In this document: piece after piece, positions 11,201 through 23,395 of the stretch
Layout: every line of letters starts with the position of its first letter
How positions within the stretch are numbered: the first letter of the stretch is position 1
The notes under the pieces: model-generated
What the model was told of the DNA's origin: nothing
The model's input: only the letters and a program-made list of their open reading frames with translations
Database searches by the model: none
Translations under genes and position numbers: made by a program
DNA from: Gnomoniopsis sp. IMI 355080
Taxonomy: Eukaryota; Ascomycota; Sordariomycetes; Diaporthales; Gnomoniaceae
Direction: 5' to 3'
Length of the DNA stretch: 64,000 nt
NCBI GenBank assembly: GCA_027946555.1
Contig: JAPEVC010000139.1
Span: forward strand, 1 to 64,000

Positions 11201-14200
11201 ACGTACTGATCAGAGATTGCTCATTGCTCACGATCCGCTGTCGTTTCCGTTGGGCATCACTCTGTGCCTACTGGTCAGATAGAAGAGCGTAGCTTGGCCT
11301 GAAGTATCCATGAATATACACGTAAAACATCAGCTCTTTGGTGGTCAGCATAGGCTGGCATTCAACTTCATTCCTACGTAGAGGCACTTTGCCCTGATCT
11401 CTAGACTCTAGTAGACAGCCTGCTCCCTCAGCAGGCAATTGTCTGCATCCGTACCGCAAGTCGCTTTGGAAAAAAGACAAATCATCTGGCGAAAAGGGAA
11501 GCGTGCGACCCCGAAACAGCCCTGGTGGTTGCATTATATACAAAACCTTTCCAAGATTTGTGCACACCATTTGCTTTGTTCGGATATTTATTTCTGATCT
11601 ACGGACGCTTTCCTAGTGAACTCGCTCATGTACAACGATACGAACTAGCATCGTTTGCTGAATTATAGCATATCGGTGAGCTCTAGACAAGTCGACAAAA
11701 ATAGAACGTTGACACTTTTGTCGAGCGAAATGGCGCGTGTGCCTCAAGATATCTCTGTCTCGTAACAGTGTACAGTACCTGTGGGACTTGCTGAAGATGA
11801 CTCCTTTCAAGCCAAGCCTCCTGCTCATGCCTTCGGGCACTTGCTTCACATTAGGTTGGCGAGTGTAATAAAACTCAGTCTCGGGGAGTTTCACGGAGAC
11901 GATGTCGTTCTCAGACAAACCGATCACCTGTTAGTCGAAGTAGGTGGTGTCATGGTATTAAGGCCTATAAGGTCTGTGAAAGAAACTTTGCTGTACCTGA
12001 CACAAGTTGACATTGTCGTTTGTCGATGCTTATACGGCCATCTTCACAAACATTCGTACACGTCATGACAGGCTTGAAGCGTTTGATACCTACCTAAGTA
12101 CTAAGCGAGTGTCGTCGAGGCAACTGACCATCGGACTGAGACACCGGAATCAGCTACATACTTCATACTCTTGTCGATTCTCGGCAAGGAAAAGCCTCAG
12201 CAAGCATGAGAGACGCTTGAGCGAGGTCTTTCCTTGAACCTTGGGACGCCTCTTTTCTGATTACCCTCCAGTGCGGCATCACTCATAGGCAGCATGTTCA
12301 AAGCTAGGCAGGTAGGGCAAGAAGACACATTCAGTAGGTCTGGGCGAGGGACATGTTATCAACTCATCTGCGTGGAAATGGCTTACTTTCACGACAGTTT
12401 CAAACACAAGAGAATAACAATTGTGACTCATAGCCATATACTGCGGTCTCGGGCTTTGGGTGATTATTCGTTGAGACAACAATGTCTATGGCGGGGCTCG
12501 ACGGCCCCGATGTCAATGTAAAAGATTGGTTGCCTGGCCTTGAGAACCAACAGCCAGAAGATATGTGTAAATCCTATAGATTGATGTGGACGTTCTTGCT
12601 TGAGATCACGAGAAGTTGTACGAGATGCTGCCACTCTGGTCCATACGTGGCTAATAATTTCACACCCAATATGCAATCAAGATAGGAAATACTGTAAAGA
12701 CGACTGGGTCCCTCCAGGTCTCTCATGATCCTAGTTTTTGAAGGTGTCATGAACATGCTCTTCGGCTCAAAGAACGCATACTCAACTTACAACCCGTGAT
12801 GTTAGCTTTGCTCATTAGGCATGCTGTTGGATCGAACCACATCGGAGAGGATCAGCAACTGCAGGTAGTTGATTTGATCGGTCAGTCAGCCTGATTGGGT
12901 TTGAATAGAAGTTCAATCCGAATAGGGGCGACGGCTTAGCGTCCTGTGTTTGTACAAATGCTAAAAATGCTCACAAGGAGACATGCCTGGGATCACTCCA
13001 CCCGTAATGATCATACAAGCCCGTGTACCACGCCTCATCGACGTGGTCTGACATTCTTTGGAATTGTGTTTCTGTGTTTGACCGGGTATTTCTGGTCACA
13101 AGAGTGATAGCGACTTGATTGCAAATTTTGAATCCCTATGTTGTTGTCCGAAGAATTCGTACACCCTGAAATGATGAACATTTTATGCACGTAAACAGAA
13201 CCCAGAATCAACATGTCCTACCAAGCCGGCCATCACCAAGCATGGGCGCTTCAGTACTAGATGACCTACCGACCTTCTTCGAACATAGCCTACCATGGAG
13301 CCTGGGTCATGTTCTTGCTTTGACCCGCCAGAACTGTCTAGGGTAACAGAGGATTTCGAACAAGTGAAACGAAGTGTTACCATGGCCCCTATGGAATACT
13401 TATAAGAGGACTCATCTGTTGTGTGCGATCCCAGCGATGCTCAAGGTGAGATGGGGAGGTTTTGGATTGGTCCCTTGATCTAGTCTCCCTAAAATGCACT
13501 CAGAGTGGAGCAAACGACGGTGATTATAGGAGAGGTCTTGGGCCACTGGCAAATGTCTGGCAGGCATACCAAGGTCGCTCTGTTCAATGTCAGAGTCGGG
13601 GTTCGAACTCGTCTACGTCTGTTCACCTAGGTAAGATACTGTACCTATCACCTGATGCCGTCAGTCCAGCTTATAGAGGATATAGAAATTCACCTACCAG
13701 GGAGAAGGGAGATGAGCCCATGTCTGTGAGCAGCTAGTGGGTTTCGATCTATTGAAGTATCCAGCCCTTATATAGTGACCTCCTCAATCAAACCATCCCT
13801 CGAAGAAATACTGCCATACCAGCCGGAGACCAGCCAAGACGGCAATTAACATCAAGAGGTTAATACCTCGCAGGTTCTGCATGCGAGCCTGCTGTTCTCC
13901 TCGAACGCACCGGGCAGCCAATATTATCTGATCGAGCAACGTGCCCACAGCTGTTGAAAACGATCAAACGGTTGTTGGACTCCGATTACCTCTCTTGATT
14001 TCGCTCATTCAAAAACCAAATACTCCTGTCGAATAGTAAATGGAAACCCTTTCAAGAAGTCTTTGTCCCTATTCTCTACCGCGCTGATACGAGAGTGAAG
14101 AGAATGAAGACAACGCCAGAACAAACGCATGTGTATACGGCAAGAACATTCCGAGCGAAGCTTACTGTCGAGAATTTGCGAGTTATGTAACTGATAAAAC

Positions 14201-14789
14201 CATTTAATTGCATGCTCTACAGGACAGAGAGATGCACATATATTGCTCAAAGCTCAACGTCTACCTATAACAATTTGTCGACTCATGAATCCATATCTGC
14301 ATATACTCTAGATACAGGTTGAATTCTATATGATCTTGGCTACGATAATTCTATATGAATAATGTAACATTATCACAACATGGAGGGCTTCGTAATCTCA
14401 TCATATTCAACCTCCCCCCGCCCGGCGATCGAAATGACGATATGCTAGAGAGGCACCTTCGGGATGATCGCGAGGCAGCTGGGCGTAAGTAACCTAAGTA
14501 GTGGCCTGTGGTAATGACACGAACAGGCGAGGGCAAATGCCCAATAGCAATAAGATTGGACAGGTAGCGCCATAAATCTACCGCGATGAGAATCAGTATA
14601 GACTTATTTCCCAAATTCCAAGTATGATATAGTACGATCCGAGCTCCCCGTAGAGGGACAACCCAGACTCAGGCAACCCGAAATTCCCTCCATGTGCTGA
14701 TAACGCTATAAATCACCTTTTTACGGGATCCAGTATGGTCGACAACAGCCATGGACCATTGGGGGCTTGCCGCTGTAGGTTAGTTGCGT
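11201..14789. other. Intergenic; some unassigned open frames
   Basis: Several minus-strand frames of 60-104 codons occur at about 11.27-11.93 kb, 12.3-12.75 kb and 14.0-14.25 kb. None shows a family motif I recognise, and I could not connect them by convincing splice sites. They could be remnants of a decayed gene or chance frames. A CCTAGG palindrome occurs near 13.63 kb. Confidence 0.35.
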
Positions 14790-14891
14790 TTAGCAACTTC
14801 CAAATGGTCTGGACCTTACATGAATCCGGGGAAGCCACTGTATGGGAATTGTCCTTAGCAGCTCCAGATGGTCTGGACCCTTACATGAATC
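14790..14891. repeat. Two imperfect copies of a ~37-bp direct repeat
   Basis: The unit begins TTAGCA and ends with a shared ATGGTCTGGACC core followed by TTACATGAATC. Copy 1 is at about 14790-14826 and copy 2 at about 14855-14891, a period of about 65 bp, with a few substitutions and single-base indels between them. The spacer is not repeated. There is no open frame across the pair, so it is probably a non-coding duplication or a fragment of a dispersed element. Confidence 0.75.
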
Positions 14892-17800
14892 GTTGTATAT
14901 GATACTCGGCGGTTGCCTCTAAATCCGAAGGGTCCTTTTAGCGTGGTGCGCCGGAATGGAAGGCAAGAATGCAAAGCGACGGGTGATTGTCAGACACTTG
15001 AGACTGTCCTTGGCAATGGCATTTCACAGGCCCGCCTCAGTCCGGCGCTTGTTGAGTTTGCGCACTTCACTTGAAATGAACGTAAAGAGTCTTTGCAGCA
15101 CTATTTGGTGCATTAACAAAGGGCGCCGGGACTAGTGAATGGCGCTCTCGCAGCCTCAGCCTTAGCCGCTGGCGGAAACAAACCCAAAGAGATGGATCTC
15201 GAGGGCAAAGGGGAAGTCATCAAACAACAGCCAAACATTACGAACTTGGGTTAGTAGAAGGCGGATAATCCGACAAACCTGCGAATGTAACGTAAACCGG
15301 GGCGATCAAGGGAGCTCCGGAGAATTTTAGTGAACAAGCCTCCGGTCGCATGGTCATTGGCCAAATCATTATACTGGGGCCGCATCTTTTCCTGGGGTAG
15401 AATGATGCCCAGGTAGGCGTCCAACCTTATCTAACGACAAGTGAACTTGAGTAGCATGCCAAAGAACTCCTCGCCTTATGCTGGGACAATGCCCAGACAA
15501 CGAACCAGTTGGTCGGAATGGGTTCCGACGGACACTAAAAAAAACGTGGTGCCAATTCAATGGCATTGTAGTTTCGACAGAGACTGGCGTTCAAAATGGG
15601 CGCCAGGCGGCGGCGGGATCGCCGCACCGCGCGGCGGAATTCCAGAATGGCTCGGACGCTGTTTCGTTTCACGTTCTTGTGGGACTTTTCCACCTCGTGT
15701 CCGTTTTGCATTGCGTTGTTTTTTTCTCTCTCCTCGACTCGATCCTCCGTCCGTGAACCAATTTAGCTGGCGCGGCCGTGTACACAAGGCGGAACTGTTG
15801 TTTTCCTGGTTGAAGAAGGGCCAGGGGGGTTTTTTTTTTTGGGTCAATGCGAACTTCGACTCGTGCGTGACTTTGGTATGGAAGAGTCAGGCCTCCTGAC
15901 AGACTGACACTGCTGAGCGGCAATTAGGTAACTACCGATACTTTAAACCTCAATGAGTGCTGAACATGGTACCCCCCCCCCAAGCAAAAAAAACCTTCGT
16001 CGTGGAACATTCCCTGAAGACAATTAACCTATGTATAGAACAAACTAGAGCGACAATCTGAGGTCAAACGTATGCCGTCCTACCAAGCGTTTAGCGCCCA
16101 TTGAGAATTTGAAGGTGCCATTTGCCCGGAAGGCTTGGCTGACGGCTCGGCGAGTGAGCAGTCTGTTCTCATAAGAACCTAATTGCCGGGTATGCCAATG
16201 CTTGGGCCCTCCACACATCGCATGCTTCGCCCTGTGTAAGCTTTTGTAGAGGTTGTACGGCCTTACGGGATGGACGTCTTGGAGAGGCTTGAGCTCGATC
16301 TGACTGCCTCCACTCGTCCCATCTTTTCGCCGCCACGCTCCAGTCGACGGGCAGGGCCAGAACCTATGGAAACAGTCTAGTGATTTGATTCACTAAGCCT
16401 TGGGCCATCTGTGAATCTGCCGTCCTGCAGTGCAAATCAGTTCGAATCGAAAAAGCCTAAAATCAGACTAAGTCAAACTACTATGCTGCTTGTCCTTTAG
16501 CAGCGACGGATATCTGCTTTTCTACTGGGCGACTTGTCTCTGGGTGTAGTTAGTACATATCATATACATTACATCGTGAAAGTATGAGCTGGACGGAGCG
16601 AATATCGCTGCCCGATATTATGAGATATGCATTGCTCTGAAATGCAGCATGATGGCATGCGATCGGAGAAACAGCTGTTCAGGTCACCAGGTAGCTTTTC
16701 CACCGTTTGGTAACTGCATTGGTCTGATATTGTTGACACGGAGGAGAAGGCAAGTTGTATCATTCTGAATCGACGACAGGGGTGGGCGAGGGGCGAATTT
16801 TCAGCTGGACTCACCGATGCATCTCGATTCAGATTACTTGCCTACGTCGTATCAACAGTTTCCAATAGTCCACCATCCGATTCATCTAGTTAAAATGGTT
16901 GTCCGTCCATATGTACGAATATATCAGCTTCTTGATCAGAATTCAGTGAACAAGAACTATGTACGAACTTTGATTTGCAATGAGGAAATAACCTTACAGA
17001 GAGTAGAATATGATGGCATGGCTAGGAACATCCAACAGCCGATTGACTTCTGCGATCTATAGAAACACAATCCATTTGCACAAGGACATAGAGGATTGAA
17101 TGAAAGAAGGGTAGGGATATCCCTATTCAAAGGAAGACATAGTTTATCAAGTACTTGGGAATGATGGACTAGAGGGAAGCTTGTCCATAGAGCCACTACT
17201 ATACATCTATACCATCATATATCATCACCGAGATACATCGTGATAAATTTTAGAGATTCTAATTGACTGCACTATTATTACTATTGCATAAAGTGTGCAG
17301 GCGTGCACTGTAACCTTGACAACACACAAAGTCAACGTTGATCGCTTTAGCTATTGCATATTGTTCGTCTAGCTCCTAAAGGACTACTACAGGATGTGGT
17401 ATTGCAGTGGGCAATTGCTATCCAGCAATAGCGCCAAGAGAGTTGATAAACAGGGACTGGGCTCCGCGAACCTGCGAAGATCCGGACTCCCGATGAATTT
17501 CTATAATTGTCATTACTGCCATGGGCTTGGCTTTTGGATCGTCGACCTAGGTATACAGGCAGTTTAGGTACTAGGGGAGAGAGGAGGTTTGAAGTTGTTG
17601 ATCGACTACCCCATTTCTCGCTCGCTTGTTGTATGCTTGGCAAGGTCTCACAATTGCCTGACCCACTACCGCGCCCCGACACAAGATGCCCAGCCTTGCC
17701 CCAACATGTCACCTAGGACCCTCGCCGTCCTAACATCCGTGCTTGCTTGGCAGTTTTGGCTATCACAGCCAAGGCAACTAGTCCGCTGCTCCTCAAACAG

Positions 17801-18323
17801 GACGCTTACGCTGTCGTTCCCTTACAATTGGAGACACCACACTATACCTAGACCGGGTCTTTCGCTGCTCTCCCCAACCCTGGTTGCGACCAGTTACGGC
17901 GCGAGTTTCAATATTCTTGGACTCCGCAACAGTCTTCTTGGCGGCTGATGGACCAATCAGACTCGACTCCAACGGACCGTCCAAACCGTCTAAACAACCT
18001 CCCATCCGCGACCTTTGCCCGTGCACTCCGTACAACATTTGCTGTGGTACAAGCCCAAGCTGCCCAGCTACAATGAGGCTCAACCCATGTGGAGGGCTGC
18101 CTCCATGAACAACACTACCTCTTGGCAGCATCAAGCAATTGCCGTGGAGCCTGTGAAATATTGGCATTACCAGGGGCCCATGACTGGCCATGTAGGGCTT
18201 TATTGCTCTCGACCTTCGATGCCTTGATTCCATATATTATTCACAGGCCCCTCCTGCATACACCTACTCATTTTTGAAAACTTTATTCTGGTTAAGCTGT
18301 GCTCGATCCTCTCTCATTCTTAC
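14892..18323. other. Intergenic, no gene recognised
   Basis: The frames present, the longest about 150 codons near 15.4-15.9 kb, have no recognisable domain and cross homopolymer runs. The right end should contain the promoter of the secreted protein gene that starts at 18451. A CCTAGG motif lies near 17.55 kb. Confidence 0.45.
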
Positions 18324-18330
18324 TATATAT
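18324..18330 (+). promoter_or_regulatory. Candidate TATA box
   Basis: TATATAT lies about 125 bp upstream of the ATG at 18451. It is followed by a long pyrimidine-rich leader of TTCTTTT and CACACCAT type, the usual layout of a strongly expressed fungal promoter. It is called by position only. Confidence 0.4.
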
Positions 18331-18450
18331 CCCGTTTACGGTTATTTTGTCTTTGCTGGTCGAATTCTCTTTTTTTTCTTTTCCACACCATCTTCCATCT
18401 ATACCCACTTTTCGAGAGTTCTCAAGACTTCATAATAAACAAAAAGAAAA

Positions 18451-19680
18451 ATGGTTGCCTACCGCATCTTATTCTTGGCTGGCGCTGCGGCCGCTCTGCC
18501 TCTTAATATCAACCTGGGAGCCTACTCGCCTGCCTTGGTAGTTGGTACGATGAGAGCCCTCCCCCCTCGGCTACTGTTCCCTCCTTGCGTGCACAACTCA
18601 TAGCAGCAATTTTCTTTTACTGACCATGATATACGCCAACAGGTGATGGTGAAATTAGCTTCGGAGGTAATAACGATGTGTCCGGACTCATGAGCGTCCT
18701 CGAGGGGGCAGCCGTGAGTGCAGCAAATGGAGCAGCAACTAACGGTGCTGCTACACAAGGCGCTGCTGCGGCCGCTCCGGCTACCGCTGCACCTGCTACG
18801 GCTGCTCCGGCTGCCCAACCTGCTGCAGCAGCGACCGAGCAAAACCAGGTCACGAATGCCAACGCTGCCACTGACCCGGCACTTCAGGACCAGGTCAGTG
18901 TCTCACAAGCATCATGAGAGAGAGGGAGAGAGAAGGGAAAGAAATGAAAGTACCCAGAGAGCTAACGAGATGCCTTCTTTTCACAACTATTAGGCCCAGC
19001 AGATTGCCGCTCTCCAGGGCATGGGCAAGGCTGTCCTCCCCCGTGACGAGGCTGAGGAAGCATCATCGAACGTCAACAAGCGTGATCTGGCTGGCTTCGA
19101 CCGTGCCTTGCAGTACGCTGAGGCTGCTCTTGTCAAGGGACCCAAGGTTCAGCTCGGAACTGGCGAGGGTGGTGCTGGTGTTGGTATGATTATCGACAAC
19201 AACCCCACGGCTGCTGCGCGCCCCGGTACTGGCGGTACCGAAGGAGCTGCTACTGCTGAAGGAGCTGCTGCTGCTGCACCAGCAGCGGCCAAGAAGCGAG
19301 ACTTGCCTTCAAGCAACAAGGTCAAGGTCACAACAATGTACGTGCGCTCCGGCATCCCATCTTGTGAGTACCATGTCTTTTTCTTTTCAGGTTGTCTAAT
19401 ACGTTCTCCCGTCAATTATAGGTAAAAAAAGCTATCAAGAAAAGAACTCTCTGTGACTAATACAAATATTTTCTGTACAAAAGCCCTTCAGAACGATAAT
19501 AAGATGACTGCCCGCAGTGTGGAGGAGGGAGTCGAGCCACGTTACGAGACGATTCAAATTGCTCCGGCAAAGAGGGAGGCGAACCCCAGCCCAGGTGCTA
19601 TTGATGCTGTCAACCTGAACGTCAGCGGTGACCAAGGTGTCACGATGACCTTTGTGGAGACTATTGAGGATGACGAGTGA
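18451..19680 (+). CDS. Secreted Ala-rich protein with kexin (KR) sites, function unknown
   Basis: Four exons: 18451-18544, 18643-18893, 18994-19363 and 19484-19680, giving 303 aa with all phases consistent. The N-terminus MVAYRILFLAGAAAALPLN is a good signal peptide. A short globular-looking segment (GDGEISFGGNN) is followed by an Ala/Pro/Thr-rich linker. Dibasic sites then appear in NKR-DLAGF, KKR-DLPSS and AKR-EANPS, matching Kex2 substrates; the last resembles yeast alpha-factor KR-EA processing. Cysteines are essentially absent, unlike typical effectors. Introns 1 and 2 have good donors and acceptors. Intron 3 is peculiar: an internal AG|GT at 19420-19423 splits its 120 nt into two intron-like halves, and the frame needs an AAAG acceptor at 19483. 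Stopping after the first half would give a shorter C-terminus ending at about 19460. I recognise no domain family; a cell-wall protein or peptide precursor is possible. Confidence 0.8.
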
Positions 19681-20717
19681 TTGGTCTCTTTGGAGGGAAT
19701 CTAGGTGATTGAAAAAAAAAGAAAACTACTGCGGAAGGTTTTGGGTCGACTGACAGCTAGCAACCACGATTGGGTCTTGGGGGGGAGTCTTGTTTTCCGC
19801 ATCTATCTAATTCTTTCTTTGTTCACCAAGCGTCATTTTTTACTCGTTTCATTTTTATATACCTAGGCGCTGACACTTTGGTCCTGTCTCTACATATTTC
19901 GAGGACCTTGAAGAGTGTATATCATAGACGGCACGAAATGCTTCACGGTATCTATCATAACGGCAATTTCCGCATTTGACATTCTATTTTGTGCGCTTTT
20001 TGCTGAACACTAACATATTGACTGCACGCCAACTCGCATGAGCCCTCCGTGACATTGAAGTCCTCGGCATTCATGACAGAAGGCTTGACCTGCAAGATGC
20101 AAAGGCAACAAAAGTATAAAGTTAAGTACTATGACTAGCGGGCCGCCTTCCGACCCGAGGACCGTCCAAGCGGAAAAGTTGCCTTGGTACTGTTACCGAT
20201 GGCTTTATGGGGGGTTTTCTGACTAGCCTGGGTTGAGGGTGTTTCAGAAGCCGCCAAGGTGCAAGAGAGGTCCTTGCGGGACGGGAACTCTGTTTTAGAC
20301 TCAACTTTATGTTGTACTAGGAAGCTGATCCACTGCCAGGCTACTCCAGCTGTACCAGGTGCCGAGGCGGGAAACGGGACGAAGTACAGATTTAGCTCCA
20401 TTGCTAAGCACATATCGATGTGGCTCGATGATCTTTTGGGGATCTTGGAAGCTGCCCAATAGACGTAAGAATGCGCCGTCTTGGCTGTTCATGCCCGGTG
20501 GACGAAGCTCGGGATGGCCGCGAAAGCACCTCCCGGGACGTAATGTAATTGGGTCTCTATGATCTATACGCATATTGCCACTCCATGGTCCTAAACCAAA
20601 CCCCATAACAGACAAGACGGGAACACGCGTCGGGTCACAAGAGCATCCAGGAATGCCAAGGTCCGTTTGCCTCGCCCATATCCGTCCGGGCACATATGTC
20701 TTGTGCGAGGGACCCTA
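19681..20717. other. Intergenic between two 3' ends
   Basis: This separates the secreted protein gene (+) and the NAD kinase gene (-), which converge. It should hold both 3' UTRs. A CCTAGG motif lies near 19.86 kb. No gene is visible. Confidence 0.6.
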
Positions 20718-22625
20718 TCAGTTCCACTCTCGATAAGCCTTCTGCTTCTGCCTCGTGTTCCAACCCAGCTTGCCGCTGATACTATTCACCCAGTCCTCGC
20801 TCCGGCGTCCTTGGGCTTGGACACTTGCAAAGGGGTACCGGCTGGCTGAGATGGTCACGTAGTCGCCTGGTTGCAGCTCGAGTCGCTCGCGGCCGTCGAA
20901 TGATGCCCACGAGCTAGTCCGCGCGCTGTACGGGACACCGACGCGAAGGACAATGGTGTCAGGCAGGATAATGGGTCGGAAATTCAGGGTATGCGCGCAG
21001 ATGGCGGTCACGAGCATCACTGGGTTCTCAGGGTGACAGAGGGAGCCCCCCGCTGCGAGATTGTAGGCAGTAGACCCGGTCGGTGTTGAGACACAAATAC
21101 CGTCAGCGAGCACGGAGGTGAAGTGCTCGTCGTCGCCAAATATTTCGCAAAAAGACATTGCTAAAAAGTTGTTTCAGCCGCCAGAATTCACAGGTCAGTC
21201 TAGTGTTGCATCATGACTTACTCGGATTGGGACCCCGATCCACCACGATCTCATTCAGGATCTCATATGTGCCCTCTGGCTTGTGTGTGTGTTCATCCTC
21301 CTTTTCCTCGCCTACCAGCTCTTCGACCAAATCGCGCTCATCTTGGGATACCTCCTCGTTTTCCACGACTCTGCCGTCTGTCTTGCCGTCGGTTACCAGT
21401 GCTTGTTTCCTCTTCCTTTTCTGGCTTCTCATAATCGTGCCCTCAAACCGTAGGCGCAGGCTCACCGTCACACCCTCGTTGAACGCGCCAAGTAGTGTGC
21501 CTTGGAAGTCTTCAAAATCAAACTTGGTGAGGAATCCCAAGCTTCCGAGCGCGAAACTCAATACTGGCGGGACGATCCTTTGGAAGAGCCAGCTGGCATA
21601 TAAAACCGTTCCATCGCCGCCGAGCGTGATTGCAAAGTCGAACGTGTGCGGCCTCGTGCGGCACATGCGCTCGTCCCACCACCGTAATCGCTTGGAAATA
21701 TCTTTGCTATTCTCCTCTTCCATCTCCCCCGACTCGACGTAGTCCTTTCGTAATTCTTCGACCAAGCCAGGGGCGTCGAATTGCTTGTTTGTCTTGAGCT
21801 CGTTTTCCAAATATACCGTGTACCTGACATCCCGTTCCTTGTCCAGCAACCATCTGACCAGCTCCCTCGTCTTCGGAATGAGATCTCGATCATGTGTCTT
21901 TGTCAAGATGAAAATGTTTCGCACCCGAAACTTTAAGCGCATGCTTCCGAGCCTGCGGCTGAGTTCCCTGACGCCCCATGCCATGTCACTGAGCTGCTTC
22001 TTGGTCAAGAGGCGACTGTGGAGCTCACGCTCTTCATTCGCGTTGGACAATTCCATCTCTGACGTCGGCTTTGCAATCTGCTTGGCCCAGTGGTGCTCGT
22101 CCGTCTGTCCAATGTCGCTGCTGACGTCACTCGCATGGCCGCTCCCTGTGCCGCGCGACAAGATGGCGCATTTCCCCTTGGGCTCTATGAGGTGATCATC
22201 AAGACCGTTCTCATGTGGGCTGAGGCCATTGATCTGCAGCTCTGCGCGCGCGGGTACCATTTGCTTTCCGGAGGAGCCACCTTGTTGTTCCTTGTCTTTC
22301 TCATTATCCTTGTGTGTATGCCTGTTTTCGTTTTCGTGTTCGTGGGCGCGACGTTGAGACTCGAAGAATTGGTGGACAAGACATTGGGCTTTGTCGGGAT
22401 TGCGTTGGGGTTTCTGTGCTTCGGAGGGCACAAGAGAGCTCTTTCGGCGGTACATATTGGCAGAATCAAAGGTGACCTGGAGGATGATGTGTCAGATTAA
22501 AAGACAAGAGCAGGTCGTATGTGCGATGCAGTGAACATTGCCATTACCTCGACGGCTTTAGCATCCTCGTCGCTTGCACTTGAGTGCCCATCCTCAAAGG
22601 ATACTTGCTTGTTCTCACCAACCAT
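20718..22625 (-). CDS. NAD(+) kinase (ATP-dependent)
   Basis: It phosphorylates NAD to NADP, the only known route to NADP in the cell. Three exons: 22548-22625, 21222-22476 and 20718-21160, giving 591 aa in frame. The short first exon starts MVGENKQVSFEDG and joins to VTFDSANMYRR; the second junction restores VVDRGPNPTMSFCEIFGDD, a conserved stretch of the family. The diagnostic GGDGT motif is at about residues 312-316 (TLGGDGTVLYAS), and the NAD-binding TPTGSTAYN lies near 470-478. The first 150 or so residues are hydrophilic and low in complexity, and a charged insertion (KEEDEHTHKPEG) sits just before the VVDRGPNP block, as often in fungal enzymes. There is no obvious mitochondrial presequence, so it is probably cytosolic and Utr1-like. 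Intron 1 lies at 22477-22547 and intron 2 at 21161-21221. Confidence 0.95.
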
Positions 22626-23395
22626 TGTCAACAAGGCTGGGACTCAACAACCCTGGACAGGTTGAAGAGGAAAGAAAAGAAAAGGGTCAATGGTGATTGC
22701 TGTAGTATGGGTAGGAAAAGGCGCAACTATGTCAGTCAGCAAATGCAGCCTGCAGGTGTACATTTCAAGACCGGCGTCTATGTCATCGGTCCCCACCAAA
22801 CCGACCCCACATGCCTCGAACCGTGAAGGCTGGACTGATACTGATAGTGTCAGCAACCCGAACCCTGTTAACGTCATCCAGACCTATAACGGAATGCCTA
22901 GACTTCTACGCTTGTATGCAGGAAAGATGACTGATTCTACACAGATTATACCTTTTGTGCAATATAAATTGTGTTGTATCTCTGAATTCAAGGCTTGGGA
23001 AAAACCTCAGGATGTAGACAACGTTGCGATAGATTCTTAACTTATATCAATACCTAGGCATTCTTGTTGCTTATATTTACAGTTTGCGCTTAGTGGAATA
23101 GACAATATCTATGTTGTTCTTTGAATCAAGATGGTACTTGGTATAAAGGAGACTAAGTACTCGAACTATGATACAAAATACATTCATTGTATACCTACCT
23201 ATTTATACAGAGGTGGTGTGACCCAGTCGTCCTGCCCTTGGGGTGGGCAGAAACCCCGCTGCCCGGCTGCATGTATGATGTGCTACCAGGCGTGCCCACT
23301 GCCTTGAACAATCGCACGTCATAACAGACAAGCGCTCGGCCACATAAAGCCCTCTATTAAGCTCCTATATTCAGAACAGAATATCTTCAGAAAAC
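22626..23395. other. Divergent intergenic / promoter region
   Basis: This lies between the divergent NAD kinase (-) and alpha/beta hydrolase (+) genes and should contain both promoters. An open frame of about 116 codons at 22690-23040 has no recognisable features and is probably chance. CCTAGG-type motifs occur near 23.05 kb, and a weak TATATT lies just upstream of the hydrolase start. Confidence 0.5.

Noticed and set aside
11613..11927. A 104-codon minus-strand frame with protein-like composition
   Set aside because: I could not connect it to other exons by convincing splice sites, and no family was recognised.
15441..15899. A 152-codon plus-strand frame
   Set aside because: It crosses a poly-T run, shows no domain and has comparable frames on the other strand; it is probably chance.
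22690..23040. A 116-codon frame between NAD kinase and the hydrolase
   Set aside because: It lies in the divergent promoter region and has no recognisable motif.
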